This document shows positions 10,960 through 21,386 of a DNA stretch of 64,000 nt, one piece after another (the first letter of the stretch is position 1; the number at the start of each line of letters is the position of its first letter). Source of the stretch: Toxoplasma gondii ME49 (taxonomy: Eukaryota > Apicomplexa > Conoidasida > Eucoccidiorida > Sarcocystidae); the NCBI RefSeq assembly GCF_000006565.2, contig NC_031478.1:5232212-5296211 (forward strand), read 5' to 3'. The notes under the pieces are model-generated. The model was not told the DNA's origin and did not search any database. It saw nothing but the letters and a program-made list of their open reading frames with translations. Both the position numbers and the translations under genes were made by a program.

Positions 10960-12777
10960 ATGTCGGCTTGTGGTGCACTGAGATGCATCTTGTCGGTGGT
11001 GTGGTACATGCGCTGCTTGCCTTTGCTGACAGCGTTGAATCCTCTGCATCTTTGTTCGTTCCTATCGCGGGTCATTCAACATGGAGGAGGCAAGTTCTTC
11101 GTTTTGCTCATTAGCGTATACATGCTAGTTCGAGGGGCTGTAGGAGGAATGGCGCAGGCCGCGTTGCTTCCCTACTTCAGAGAGCGGAGCTATGATGCTA
11201 TTGCATACCAGCGTGTAGATGCGATAGCAAACATTCCGTTTTGTCTGAAAGGGCTCATGGGTTCTCTTAGCGATGCACTGCCTCTCGGCGGGTATCGAAA
11301 GAAGTACTACATGGTATTAGCAGCGCTGGCAGGTGTACTGGGAGTATGTCTCTTTTCGTTTGTGTCGGACACGTTCAGCACGAGACATATCTGGCTTGCT
11401 ACTGTCTCCATCTTCCTCATCTTTTTTGAAATAGCCACTTGCGAGCTCATGTGCGCCGGCATGTATAGCGAGCTCATGTCAACTAACTCTACAGTCAAAT
11501 CTGATTTTGTCACGTTCGCCTTCTTCAACTACACAGTCGGCAACCTCTTTGGCCGCGGCATTTCCGGCGTTATCACTGACGCGGCCAGTGCCCAGACTGT
11601 GTATCGCGTGGCCTTGCCTTTGGCTGCACAGGTGCTAATTCCTCTGACACTCAACTTCATGCCAGAAAAACGTGGACCCTTTTGCGTGGCGACAGAAAAG
11701 TTACTAGAGAGTCGAGGCATGTTTCTCATGGCCCTCATGGTTGCCGCTGTTTCCGTGGGTCTAGCGATCGTGAGTCTGACTTCGATCGGGGGGTTGGCTT
11801 TTGGTTACTGCATTTTCGGCTTTGGATTCTTGTCGGTGCTTCTGTTCCGCACGTTACCACTGCGAATGGCTAAGTGTAACATGTATCTGTTTTGCTGGGC
11901 TGTTGGAAATATCTCGATATCGGGGGCTCTGGATTACTTCTTCACTGCCGCTCCTGCTTGTCTGCCGGACGGTCCCCACTTTGACTACAAATACTACTCG
12001 ACGTACACAACACTGCTTGGGGCACTTGCAACACTGTTGGCCTTGTGGGGTTTCCACAACTTTCTAGTCGAGTGGACCTACGTCCAGGTGGCTTGGGTGA
12101 CATCCGTTGTGAAGGCGCTGGCAGCTCTGTTTGATTACATCATTGTGCGCCGACTGAATGTGCTAGCAGGCATTCCGGATGCTGCGATCTACTTCTTTGG
12201 GGATGCAATTGTCGTCAACCTTATCCGTACCCTCCACAACGCGCCAGAATACATGTTGATCGCCAAGCTCTGTCCCCGCGGCCTGGAGGTAACCGCTTAC
12301 GCCATTCTCGACGGCATCAGCTACGCTGGATACAACATAGCAGCGCAAGTAGGGGCGTTATTGACAAGCAGAGCTAATGTGGCCACTACAGAGGCTGAAG
12401 GATGCGACTTTTCAAATCTCGGCATGCTCGTTCTTGCAACACAAGTGGCTGTCCCCATTTGCCTTGCACCTTTGGCGTCCATCCTACTCCCTCGTGTCCC
12501 CATTTCGGCAGACCTCCCTTCCGAGGAGACTCAGTCACCCGACAACCGAGAGCGCTCACCCACGGTCGACCGAAGAAGTACAGAAGAACTGGATGAAGAT
12601 GAAACCCACGTGCTGCATCAACGCGCGTGCAATCGCGCTGCCGCTGAATCTCAGGCGGAAGCTCGGAACAAATGCACGAGTCTGTCAGCAGTCCATCCGG
12701 CTAACTCTGTGCCAACAGAGGTTGACAAGCAACCGCTTCAGTCAACAGAAAAAACTTGTGATACCTCCACTACATAG
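10960..12777 (+). CDS. BT1/folate-biopterin family membrane transporter
   Basis: Uninterrupted 605-residue reading frame with about 12 hydrophobic membrane segments. The N-terminal part has the BT1 (FBT) family layout: a first helix ending in RGAVGGMAQAALLPYF, then DAIANIPFCLKGLMGSLSDA and a charged loop (GGYRKKYY) before the next helix, the equivalent of the loop after TM2-TM3 in major-facilitator-like carriers. The C-terminal ~90 residues are hydrophilic, rich in Glu/Thr/Arg, and probably cytosolic. Known members carry folates, biopterin or S-adenosylmethionine; apicomplexans encode several paralogues, and the substrate of this one cannot be told from sequence. The ATG at 10960 is the first in frame; a later Met (MRCLPLLTALNPL) would also leave all helices intact. 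Confidence 0.88.
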   Translation: MSACGALRCILSVVWYMRCLPLLTALNPLHLCSFLSRVIQHGGGKFFVLLISVYMLVRGAVGGMAQAALLPYFRERSYDAIAYQRVDAIANIPFCLKGLMGSLSDALPLGGYRKKYYMVLAALAGVLGVCLFSFVSDTFSTRHIWLATVSIFLIFFEIATCELMCAGMYSELMSTNSTVKSDFVTFAFFNYTVGNLFGRGISGVITDAASAQTVYRVALPLAAQVLIPLTLNFMPEKRGPFCVATEKLLESRGMFLMALMVAAVSVGLAIVSLTSIGGLAFGYCIFGFGFLSVLLFRTLPLRMAKCNMYLFCWAVGNISISGALDYFFTAAPACLPDGPHFDYKYYSTYTTLLGALATLLALWGFHNFLVEWTYVQVAWVTSVVKALAALFDYIIVRRLNVLAGIPDAAIYFFGDAIVVNLIRTLHNAPEYMLIAKLCPRGLEVTAYAILDGISYAGYNIAAQVGALLTSRANVATTEAEGCDFSNLGMLVLATQVAVPICLAPLASILLPRVPISADLPSEETQSPDNRERSPTVDRRSTEELDEDETHVLHQRACNRAAAESQAEARNKCTSLSAVHPANSVPTEVDKQPLQSTEKTCDTSTT

Positions 12778-14636
12778 GAAGTAAACTCGTTATCACCGGC
12801 ACTAATTCTGCTACGTATAGATTGGTAGTGGTTGGTTCACCCTGTTAACTACATCGGTGATCTTGGCGTCAGTGCTTATCTATGCTAGCGTCACCTGGAG
12901 TTGATAATGCACCGGCGATCTCACGAATGTTTTGTTCGCAATTCATACAATCTAGTCAGTGGATGTGGTATTACTTGGGCGTATATAGAAAAAATGATAT
13001 TTCAAAGCATTATATGTAGTCATATTCCGCATACATCCTATATGGTAGATGTATCTTACTGCGGAGTGGTTCTTCGCTTATTCTAAACCAACACTGTTAA
13101 ATTTCTCCAGCGTTTCAAGTGACAGGAGCATTTGTGCCAGGGGTGTCTGTCTTTTGGTTCATCCCGAATGCTCTATAGACGAATGTGGAAAAATTTGGAC
13201 GGAGCGTGCAATGAGGGCATCCGACTATCCAGCGGCACCGTACTTAGACGAGTTCTGCTCCTCGAGAAGAAAGGCTGGTCCGAAATCCTCACTCGACACC
13301 TCTCATCCTAACAGAACGTGGACAGGAAGCCATTCTATCTCGTGAATGCATTCAGAAAGCAGAAATGTGTATCCTGGGGGTCGGGAATCACCCGCTGGTC
13401 GCACGATGATGACAGATTTTCAGAAATGTGACTCGTCAAATGCCACACACGTGTGACTTTGATTCAAAGTAGTTCCTCTCCCCACCTGAATCTCCCACTA
13501 AGTTTGTATCTCATGCCAAACAAACCGTGGAACCGTACCAAAGTTGTGCGCGGGGGGGGGGGGCGTTGGAACCAGATCCGGATTAGAAACGCAGTTATTC
13601 AGTGAGCCTGACAGGACAAACAGTAGCAGGAAACGAAATTGCTGTTGGCAGTACCTCGACTTACGAAAGGCGAAGTAGTCACAAAGGACACCGTTTCAGA
13701 TTTTGGCAATAGGCTGACGGGCGGTGCTCGACTCGCATGCGTTTACTTCTCAAGCGAGCTGTCGGCAGCGTCGCTGCTCCCGCTTTTCTTGTCTCCGATC
13801 CTTGCCAGCTGAATGAAAATACTGGTTCTAAGACTGAAAAACCGTACATAAGGATTGAGTGGAGTCATATTTTTGTTCCGACTGCACCACCATATCTAAA
13901 GGAGGCAATGCATCGTCCTTGAAGTCCTTTTTTTCCCAATTGTACCCGCTAATCTTCGCGGCGCGGATTCTGGGCAGACGGCGAACGTCTTTCGTACTGC
14001 GACTTTGTATGTCTGTGTCTACCCTCAGACTCAAGAGAGTCGCTTGAGTAGGGCGAAGGGGGTAATGAAACGTATTTTCATTCATAGTGGCAACAAACCT
14101 ATTTGATGCTGTTGCCACTCGTGTGAAACCAGAATCCATGGGCCACCTTGAACCTTCGCGGGTCACGCAATGCCATTGACAGCGTGTCCAGCGTCGTCCT
14201 GATCTCGTTTTCTTGTATTGTCAATTCATTGTGAACAGAGGAGATATCTTCAAGTCCCATCTCTAACTTGCATGTACCTTCAGTGTGTGTCTCGCACGTA
14301 ACGCTGTGTGTTTGCGCTGGCCAATTTACCGCGGATTTTGTGCCGGAAAGACACGTCGCGTGAGTTCCGTTTTCCCCATGAATCTACAGAGTTATTCACT
14401 GTATTGAGCGGTGCGATTGTAGGCGTCTTCCCCTTTTTGCCGGATCCTCTCAGCCGCTTGTTATGCCGGCGATGTCTCCCCCGGCCGTCTCGGAGTTCCT
14501 GCACTTGCCCGCATTTCACCGACTGCCGGACCGTCTGTGATTCTTTTGTTCTTCGACACAAAACTGCACACATAGGACCACTGGTCAGTACACGGGGAGA
14601 AAGATAAACGAACCCACGGCCAAAAATTGTAGCCTG
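12778..14636. other. Intergenic interval
   Basis: Between the BT1 stop and the Hikeshi start, both on plus. Contains a 12-base G run (13552-13563). No gene, tRNA or repeat family recognised. Confidence 0.5.
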
Positions 14637-16626
14637 ATGTCTCTCTTTGGAGTCGTCGTTCCGGGGCGGCCTTGTCTGGCGCCTACCCAGGTTACAGGCC
14701 AGGCACCTGCTCTCGGAACTTTCCAGTCTGGTCAGTGGGTTTGCGACCTGGTCAATCCGGGGGAAATTTCCGACCTCGTTTGTTTCCTGACTTCTCCTCT
14801 ACCGAGCAACAATGAAGGGGCTGGCATATACTACAGTGTAGCGCCCTTCACAGACTGGGAGGTGAGTCTTCACAGTCAGTCCCGGGTGACATGGTGACCG
14901 CGTTATCCATTACTGCTGTACACCACCACCCCATAAAAGTCATTTAAATGGTTTCGTTTCAGTATACTCGGAGCTTCGCATGCTTCTGTACTCCAGGCTT
15001 AACGTATGTGTTCGTTGTTACTGAACTGTGTAGCCGCTGACAGAGAAGCTCTTACCGAGATTTGCAAAGGCGGATAGCGTCACTCTGATCGAGCGTTTCG
15101 GTAAGGGTTCCAGTCTCATTTAAAATACATCCTTGTGGAGTGTCGCGTTTTGTATCCTCTGCAGTTTATGGGAGTCATCACGAACAACCGGCCGAGCGTT
15201 CTGCTCTCTCCTGGGTGGTAAGGCGCCACTCGATGCCAGGGGTTCTACGAGGAAATGAGGGAAGCAGGAAAAACTGTATTTCGTGCACGGCTAAAGTCTG
15301 CAGGGGACGCACTAGATATATCTCGTCCAGGGAAACGCTGTACGTGCATTCGTGTTGTTTTTATCGTTGCTACCCTGTGCTGCCTCTGCAGGTCGCTCTT
15401 GCCTCAAGTGAACCAACAACCGATTGTAAAGCTAGGTGTGTAAGTGAATCCTCCGTCCGATAGCCACTTTTTCATACCTCTCGGCTTTTTCAGCGCATGT
15501 CGTGGCAACAAGGATAGCGAGGGAATGCCTACCAGTTCGCAGTGCCTCTTAGAGGTTCGTATGTTTCTGGGTGATCTAGTATCGTGCAAAGGCTGCCTCT
15601 ATAACTAGTGAAGAGTAAGTGTCGTGCTGCTACATCTAGAACGGGGCTTTCGTCTTTCCCTGAGCGTTTCAACAGTCAAAAAGCCAGAACGGGGAGCCAA
15701 GGAAACTCTCCTGTGGATGTTGTCTTTGCTTGTTCCGGCAGATCGCTCGAAAGCGCTGAAGTCCTTCAAGAAAAGCTGTTGACCAAACCTCCCCCAGATG
15801 TGAAGAAGGAGTATGCCCGCCGAGTCGCCTTGAATTTGTACCGGTAAGCTAGAGCTCTGTTCCCCAGAATTCCGGTATAACGATAACGTGGAGAACTTCC
15901 TTTCAAGTGTTGGATGAGTAGATGGCGTGAGGCAAAAGTGTACGAGGACTCAGTTCAGATGAAGGATACAAATTGTCTTGTCAGCTCCTGTCCGTCAAGA
16001 TTTCTCGGGCCAATACAGTCTCTGGATCGGAGCGAGCAGCGACATGAACGTGACCGCGTTTGCGCAATTGTGGACCAATGTACTGATCTTTCCGTTTCTC
16101 CTTCAGATACATCGAATCTTTTCAAGGAGGTGCGGCGATGCCTCTCCTGGATCAATGGTTCCAACGGTACGCCTAAGCTTTAGAGTTTTTGTAGGGTTTT
16201 CTGCTCAGTCGCCGTATGGGCAGACAACAGTGGACAAGCTAGACGGGGCACACAGGTGCAGTTCCAGTGCCGCTGGCGACCAGCCACGTACTGGAACGTT
16301 TGTGCGGAAAAACGCTACAGGTATTGCATTCACGAGTGCGGAAAAAATCCCTTTGGAATTATACAGGTGTGCATCCCATAATCCCGCATTCAAACATTCA
16401 CGCTCCGCAAGACGGTCTCCGGACACTGCCTGCACTTGGCGTTAGCTGCGAAGAAGGTCGTCACACATGTGAAGGGTTGACCCTCGTTAAACGCGCGCAT
16501 CCAGCATTTTGACCTTGTTAGTGCGACATGCACACTCTGGAAAGACTTTCTTTCACGTTATGTTCATGTCATAGGTTTGAGGCTCGATACCAACGCGACC
16601 CGAATTTCGTCATGAAGAGCGAGTGA
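14637..16626 (+). CDS. Hikeshi/OPI10-family Hsp70 nuclear import carrier
   Basis: Six exons with consistent phases: 14637-14861, 15165-15217, 15392-15439, 15742-15843, 16107-16166 and 16575-16626; product 179 residues. It follows Hikeshi end to end: MSLFGVVVPGRPC at the start, a β-sandwich segment with DLVNPGEISDLVCFL, then FMGVITNNRPSVLLSPGW, the VKLGVSLE strand, and a C-terminal helix domain ending LYRYIESF...MPLLDQWFQRFEARYQRDPNF. In animals Hikeshi binds ATP-loaded Hsp70 and nucleoporin FG repeats and carries Hsp70 into the nucleus during heat stress; the role here is inferred from the family. Introns are 174-408 bp, typical of coccidia. The length is close to that of human Hikeshi (197 residues). 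Confidence 0.9.
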
Positions 16627-18530
16627 CGGCGCTCCTTGGGCGTTGTGCCTTCATTTCGAGAAGTCTTCACAGGTGTGGATTCGCGTTAATTGAGTGTAAC
16701 GTCGCTACGGGGACAGCTGCTACGACGACAGTCGCACGCCTTCCTGGACAGGTTGCGCATTTTGAAGGTGCACACTCCACAGCGACTTGGACCAGAAAAT
16801 TGGTAAAGGGAACCCATGAACCGGTGGAAGCGTTGAGGCGGAGCCCGGTCTTCTGCGTGGCAGTTTTTGCCGCCAGGACGTTTCTCTTTTCTCTAGGGGA
16901 AATTATCTATACCCTCCCCTGGAAGCGCGACTGCCACTCGCTGATCGCAGACTCTCGCTAATGCCCGGTTTTTGCGCACCAGGAACAGTGTCATCCATTT
17001 CCAGTGTCGGCCGTGCGAGACATATTCGCCGTTGCTCCGTCCCTCCGTTACGGGTGCTTTTTTTTGTGAAGAGAATCTTTTCCAGTGCCAGCCCAGATTT
17101 TCGGTGCCGCACGACCTGCTTTGTGGCAGTAGGAATCCGAAGTCGGCATGTTCCGTCGTGTGTGGGCAGATTCTGCGCGCCACCGCATTCTTCGTTTGTC
17201 GTCTGTCTTCTATTCTTGCATGTTGGACTATTCCTCCTGGGGGAAGTCGTACGTTCTGCTTAGCCCCTCTGTCACCCCTGCAGTCTCCACTGATTTCGGC
17301 GCACCACGCCACATCTCCGAGTTAAACTCTTCTCAGAGTTGTTTCACACGACTGTGCTCTCGAGCGTTGCATTGAGGTGCATAAGCGAACAGATGCAGAA
17401 GGTATGAACGCTGGTCTTCGTGAAAGCAGCCTTCCCCAATCGTGCATCCTAAACGGAGCTGCAAATACTGTTCGCGGGGCCGTCTTCTACCTCTTCAAAA
17501 GTAACACGGCGACTCCTAGCTTTTTAGAAGAAAGACTGCGGTGTTGTTGAGCGCAACACACGAAGCCGTGTCCAGCGTGTCTTCCAGCAGGTATGATGAT
17601 GCATCTTTTTTTGGGTCAGGAACTTTCAGATGTGCAACAGCACTGGGCGTACGAAGAGTGCCCCGGACTGTCCACAGAGGGACCGCAGCCTCTTGTTTTG
17701 CAGCTTTTGTACAGCATCCCTTACGTGCGTGAGGAGTACGTGAGCCAGTGTAACTCCCGCGAGGCCACACCGTGTGCGTGCTTCCGCTTAACGCGGAGTT
17801 CCAAACATATACCATCTCTTCATCCACTTTTGCCGCGTGCCTCAGTAGAGCCACGTCCACAACGGACAACCCGATGGCCGTGAGCGACACCGTTTCTGCT
17901 CAGCCCCGAAAGTCCGCACACAACCTTCATACGAATTTAGCAAGATCTTCTCGGCTTTTGTCCTTTAGGTGTCGAGTATTGAATCACGTAGTCTGACCCC
18001 CAGAGTGATCTGCACGAAGTTACACACGCGGAGGAAATCGCACAGAGATAAGCTTTTTCATGCAACGGCTGTCTCCTTTAACAGGTGGACGGGGGGCCTG
18101 CAGAGAGGGAGCAGCAGACACAATTACACTACGTCGTGTACTGGGACTGGGTGGCAGGGGCAGGACAGTGTGACAGGGAAAACCGCGCACACAGACGTCG
18201 CAAACGAGAACTTTTTTGAAGGCAACGCCACGCCAGGTACCACCCCGTGTTTCAGTAACACAGTGGGGATCACATCCGTCACATCAGAGCGTGGGATCGC
18301 TTGCGCATGCCACTGGGACGATGCTTTGCATTGTAGAGCGAATTGCAATGCCAACGCGTGGTGTCAACCCCTCGGCGGCAAACGGCAAGCTCCCGCCGCG
18401 GACCCGGTCCGCAACGGGATGCAGAGTGTACATACACCCGATGGTAAAGTTCATATCCTTACTTTTTGCCGTTTTTTACGCACGATTCTTTCTGCTTTTT
18501 TGTGTACGCATTCAATCCACATTTCCCACC
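16627..18530. other. Upstream region of aldolase 1
   Basis: 1.9 kb between the Hikeshi stop and the aldolase 1 ATG; should carry the promoter and 5' UTR of a highly expressed glycolytic gene. Several open frames exist (for example from 17969) but none shows a domain and they run through the aldolase exons in the wrong frame. A palindrome copy lies at 18425-18438. Confidence 0.5.
18425..18438. repeat. Dispersed palindrome near aldolase 1 start
   Basis: AGTGTACATACACC, 93 bp upstream of the aldolase 1 ATG. Confidence 0.75.
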
Positions 18531-20359
18531 ATGGTAAGCGTCAAAACCATCCAGGGGGAGCGACTCAGTGCGTGTTTCTGCTTGGGTGTCCAGTCGTCCC
18601 CGTACCACAATTGACTGCGTCCGGGTTTTTCAATCCTGTCGCTTTGTGTCCGCACGCTTGCACAGGTGGAGGGGCGCGCTTTCAGACTGTCTGCGTAGCA
18701 TCTTTTTCAGGGTTTTGGAGCGAACGTTACACTCACACTGAGTGGCAAAGGATAAGGGGTCTCGTTAGTTTTTGTGGCGCGGCGGGTGCTCCCGTTTGCC
18801 GCCTGCCATCCCCCCCGCCCCCGGGCTGCGACGACAGAGACGGCACAGGCACGGATGTGTGGCTAGGCAGCCGTAGCGGACACATGTTGCACTGGATCTC
18901 TTTTCGCTATTTTAGGGGTGTCTGTGTGCTTGTGGTTTTTGTGAACAGTCGGGATACGGTCTTCCCATTTCCCAGGAGGTGGCCAAGGAGCTGGCCGAGA
19001 ACGCCCGGAAGATTGCAGCGCCGGGCAAGGGTATTCTTGCAGCCGATGAATCCACTGGTGAGTTTCAAACAGTCTGACTTGCGCATCAAAAAGCGGCATT
19101 GTCTTTCCCCTTTTCTCCTCATCAGGATATTCATAACTGTACCGCTTGGAAGTCTGTAGCTTTAGGGTAGTCGCCGAATAGCTCCCCTGCGTGTGACCTC
19201 GTTTTGTATCTGTGCACACCTGTCGAGTGCAGTGAAAGAAGGCGGTGTTTTCGAGCCCTTGTTTTTACGAGGCAGTTTCTTGACAGGAGCGACTGGGTCA
19301 TTTGCTGAACTGAGGCTGTCTTACCGTCAAGGCAGCGCGAGTAACGAATTTATGAACTGTTTTGTCGGTTATGTACCAGGCACCATCAAGAAGCGCTTCG
19401 ACAGCATCGGAGTTGAGAACACCGAGGCGAACCGCGCGTTCTACCGTGACTTGCTTTTCAGCACTAAGGGTCTCGGCCAGTACATTAGCGGCGCGATCCT
19501 TTTCGAAGAGACTCTGTACCAGAAGAGCCCGTCGGGCGTGCCGATGGTAGACCTGTTGAAGGCCGAGGGGATCATCCCGGGCATCAAGGTCGACAAGGGC
19601 CTGGAGACTCTTCCGCTGACGGACGACGAGAAGGCGACTATGGGTTTGGACGGCCTCTCTGAGCGCTGCAAGAAGTACTACGAGGCAGGCGCTCGTTTCG
19701 CCAAGTGGCGTGCGGTGCTCAGCATCGACCCGGCAAAGGGAAAGCCTACAAATTTGTCTATCACTGAGGTGGCCCACGGCCTCGCGCGCTACGCGGCAAT
19801 CTGCCAAGCGAATCGACTCGTCCCTATCGTCGAACCCGAGATTCTCACAGACGGCAGCCACGACATCACCGTGTGCGCCGAAGTCACCGAGCGTGTGCTA
19901 GCGGCGGTCTTCAAGGCTCTGAACGACCACCACGTTCTGCTGGAGGGAGCGCTACTGAAGCCAAACATGGTGACCCACGGCTCGGACTGCCCGAAGCCGG
20001 CGTCTCACGAGGAGATTGCTTTCTACACCGTCCGCAGCCTGAAGCGCACGGTCCCGCCTGCGCTCCCCGGCGTCATGTTTCTCTCCGGAGGCCAGTCCGA
20101 GGAAGACGCTTCGCTGAACCTGAACGAGATGAACAAGATGGGACCCCACCCGTTCCAGCTCTCCTTCTCTTACGGCCGCGCTCTCCAGGCTTCCTGCCTG
20201 AAGGCCTGGAAGGGTGTCCCCGAAAACAAAGCCAAGGCACAGCAAGTGCTGATGGAGCGCGCGCGCGCCAATGGCGAGGCACAGCTCGGCAAATACGGCG
20301 GCGGTGCAGGCGGGGCCGCTGCGGCTTCATCCCTCTTCGAGAAACGCTACGTGTACTAA
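18531..20359 (+). CDS. ALD1: Fructose-1,6-bisphosphate aldolase 1 (class I)
   Basis: Three exons: 18531-18533 (only the ATG, in TTTCCCACCATG|GTAAGC), 18949-19057 and 19380-20359; 363 residues. Class I aldolase throughout: [12 protein letters not shown] in exon 2, Schiff-base lysine K231 in ALLKPNMVT, the FLSGGQSEE substrate loop, and the C-terminal tail ending KRYVY whose Tyr closes over the active site. It splits fructose-1,6-bisphosphate into dihydroxyacetone phosphate and glyceraldehyde-3-phosphate in cytosolic glycolysis. In T. gondii aldolase binds adhesin tails and actin in vitro, but genetic work assigned its essential role to energy metabolism. The protein agrees with T. gondii aldolase as I recall it. 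Bases 19622-19977 are identical to the matching part of aldolase 2. Introns are 415 and 322 bp. Confidence 0.96.
19622..19977 (+). repeat. 356-bp tract identical to aldolase 2 (copy A)
   Basis: Every base from 19622 to 19977 equals 22442-22797 (offset 2820). Immediately outside, the exons differ at many positions, mostly synonymous third bases. Confidence 0.95.
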
Positions 20360-21386
20360 ACGCGTGGAGAGAATATCGGTGGATACACAACCGTGCTGCT
20401 CTGCAAAGGGATGAGAACGGATGCGATTTTGTCTTGCGCAGTCTCGTACCCGTGTTGAGTGTGCGCCGATGTGAAGCGTGATTCAGTCGCCGTGGCTCGA
20501 AACGAACGTGGAACCAGGGAACTTCGACGCAGGTAGACCACGGGGTGGAGAGTACGTCATGTTGCTAGAACGCAGCTTGTTTCCTGTCGGTGAAGTTTGA
20601 ACGGTGGAAAGCTGCGCTGGACAAACTTGTATCCGCGAGACGAACGCAGTGCGTCTGCGGACAAAAACCGTTTTCCGCGGCGGGCAGCCGGCAGAAAGGA
20701 CAGTGGTGTTGATGTCGCGGTGGAGGAACCTCGCAAAAGCCAGAGCCACCGTCGATGAAGCGTTGAACTTCCCGTGCATGGACAGCAAAACAGATTTACG
20801 CAAGAAATCCTGTGGGCCGTGGTTGCTGCAAGTAAAGTAGCGGTGCCTCGTGAAAAAACGCAGGATCTTGCACTGTTGAATGAGCCACGTGAAACTAACG
20901 AATCGGACAACTGAGTTGTGGAATCTGTAGCAGCGAGCTATGCTAAGACTTCAGCACAGTAGTGTGGGATGTGTCTGCCAGAAGCAAAGGGGGGTTAGTG
21001 TCCAAATTCGAAAGGGGGCTGTTTGACTTAACAATGCCACATTGGCAGTGGCACAACCAGTTTGTGGAGTCTTATAAAACGGTAGCTGCGGTCACGGGTC
21101 TGACACGATTTGCTGAGTCGCACTGTCGCTATTTTAGCAGCGAAGACTGGCCTTTCCAAGCAATTAGGACTGCGGCCGCATTCAACCAGATGCTTCCGGC
21201 AATCAGCACGAGGTGCGGTGTTACCTGTGGGGCAAATCTATTGGCTTGCCTCTAAATTTCGGTGCAGATCTTCAAGGATATTTACTGCGTATGTCTAGAG
21301 AGAGTTGTTTGTGTTGACAGTTATTTTTTACGCGAAGGTCTGTTCCAGCAACGGAAAGCAAGTGAAGAGTGATTTCCGCGGAGAAA
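20360..21386. other. Spacer between the tandem aldolase genes
   Basis: 1.0 kb with the aldolase 1 3' UTR and the aldolase 2 promoter. No coding region is supported and I see no similarity to the region upstream of aldolase 1. Confidence 0.5.

Noticed and set aside
13552..13563. 12-base G run as a functional element
   Set aside because: A single mononucleotide run without neighbouring G tracts; no evidence for a quadruplex or origin.
17969..19159. 396-codon plus-strand ORF upstream of and through aldolase 1
   Set aside because: It runs across aldolase intron 1 and exon 2 in the wrong frame and shows no domain; GC-rich DNA keeps it open by chance.
19298..19861. Minus-strand ORF repeated in both aldolase genes (19298-19861 and 22421-22681)
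   Set aside because: Antisense shadow of the aldolase exon; its duplication only reflects the identical 356-bp tract.
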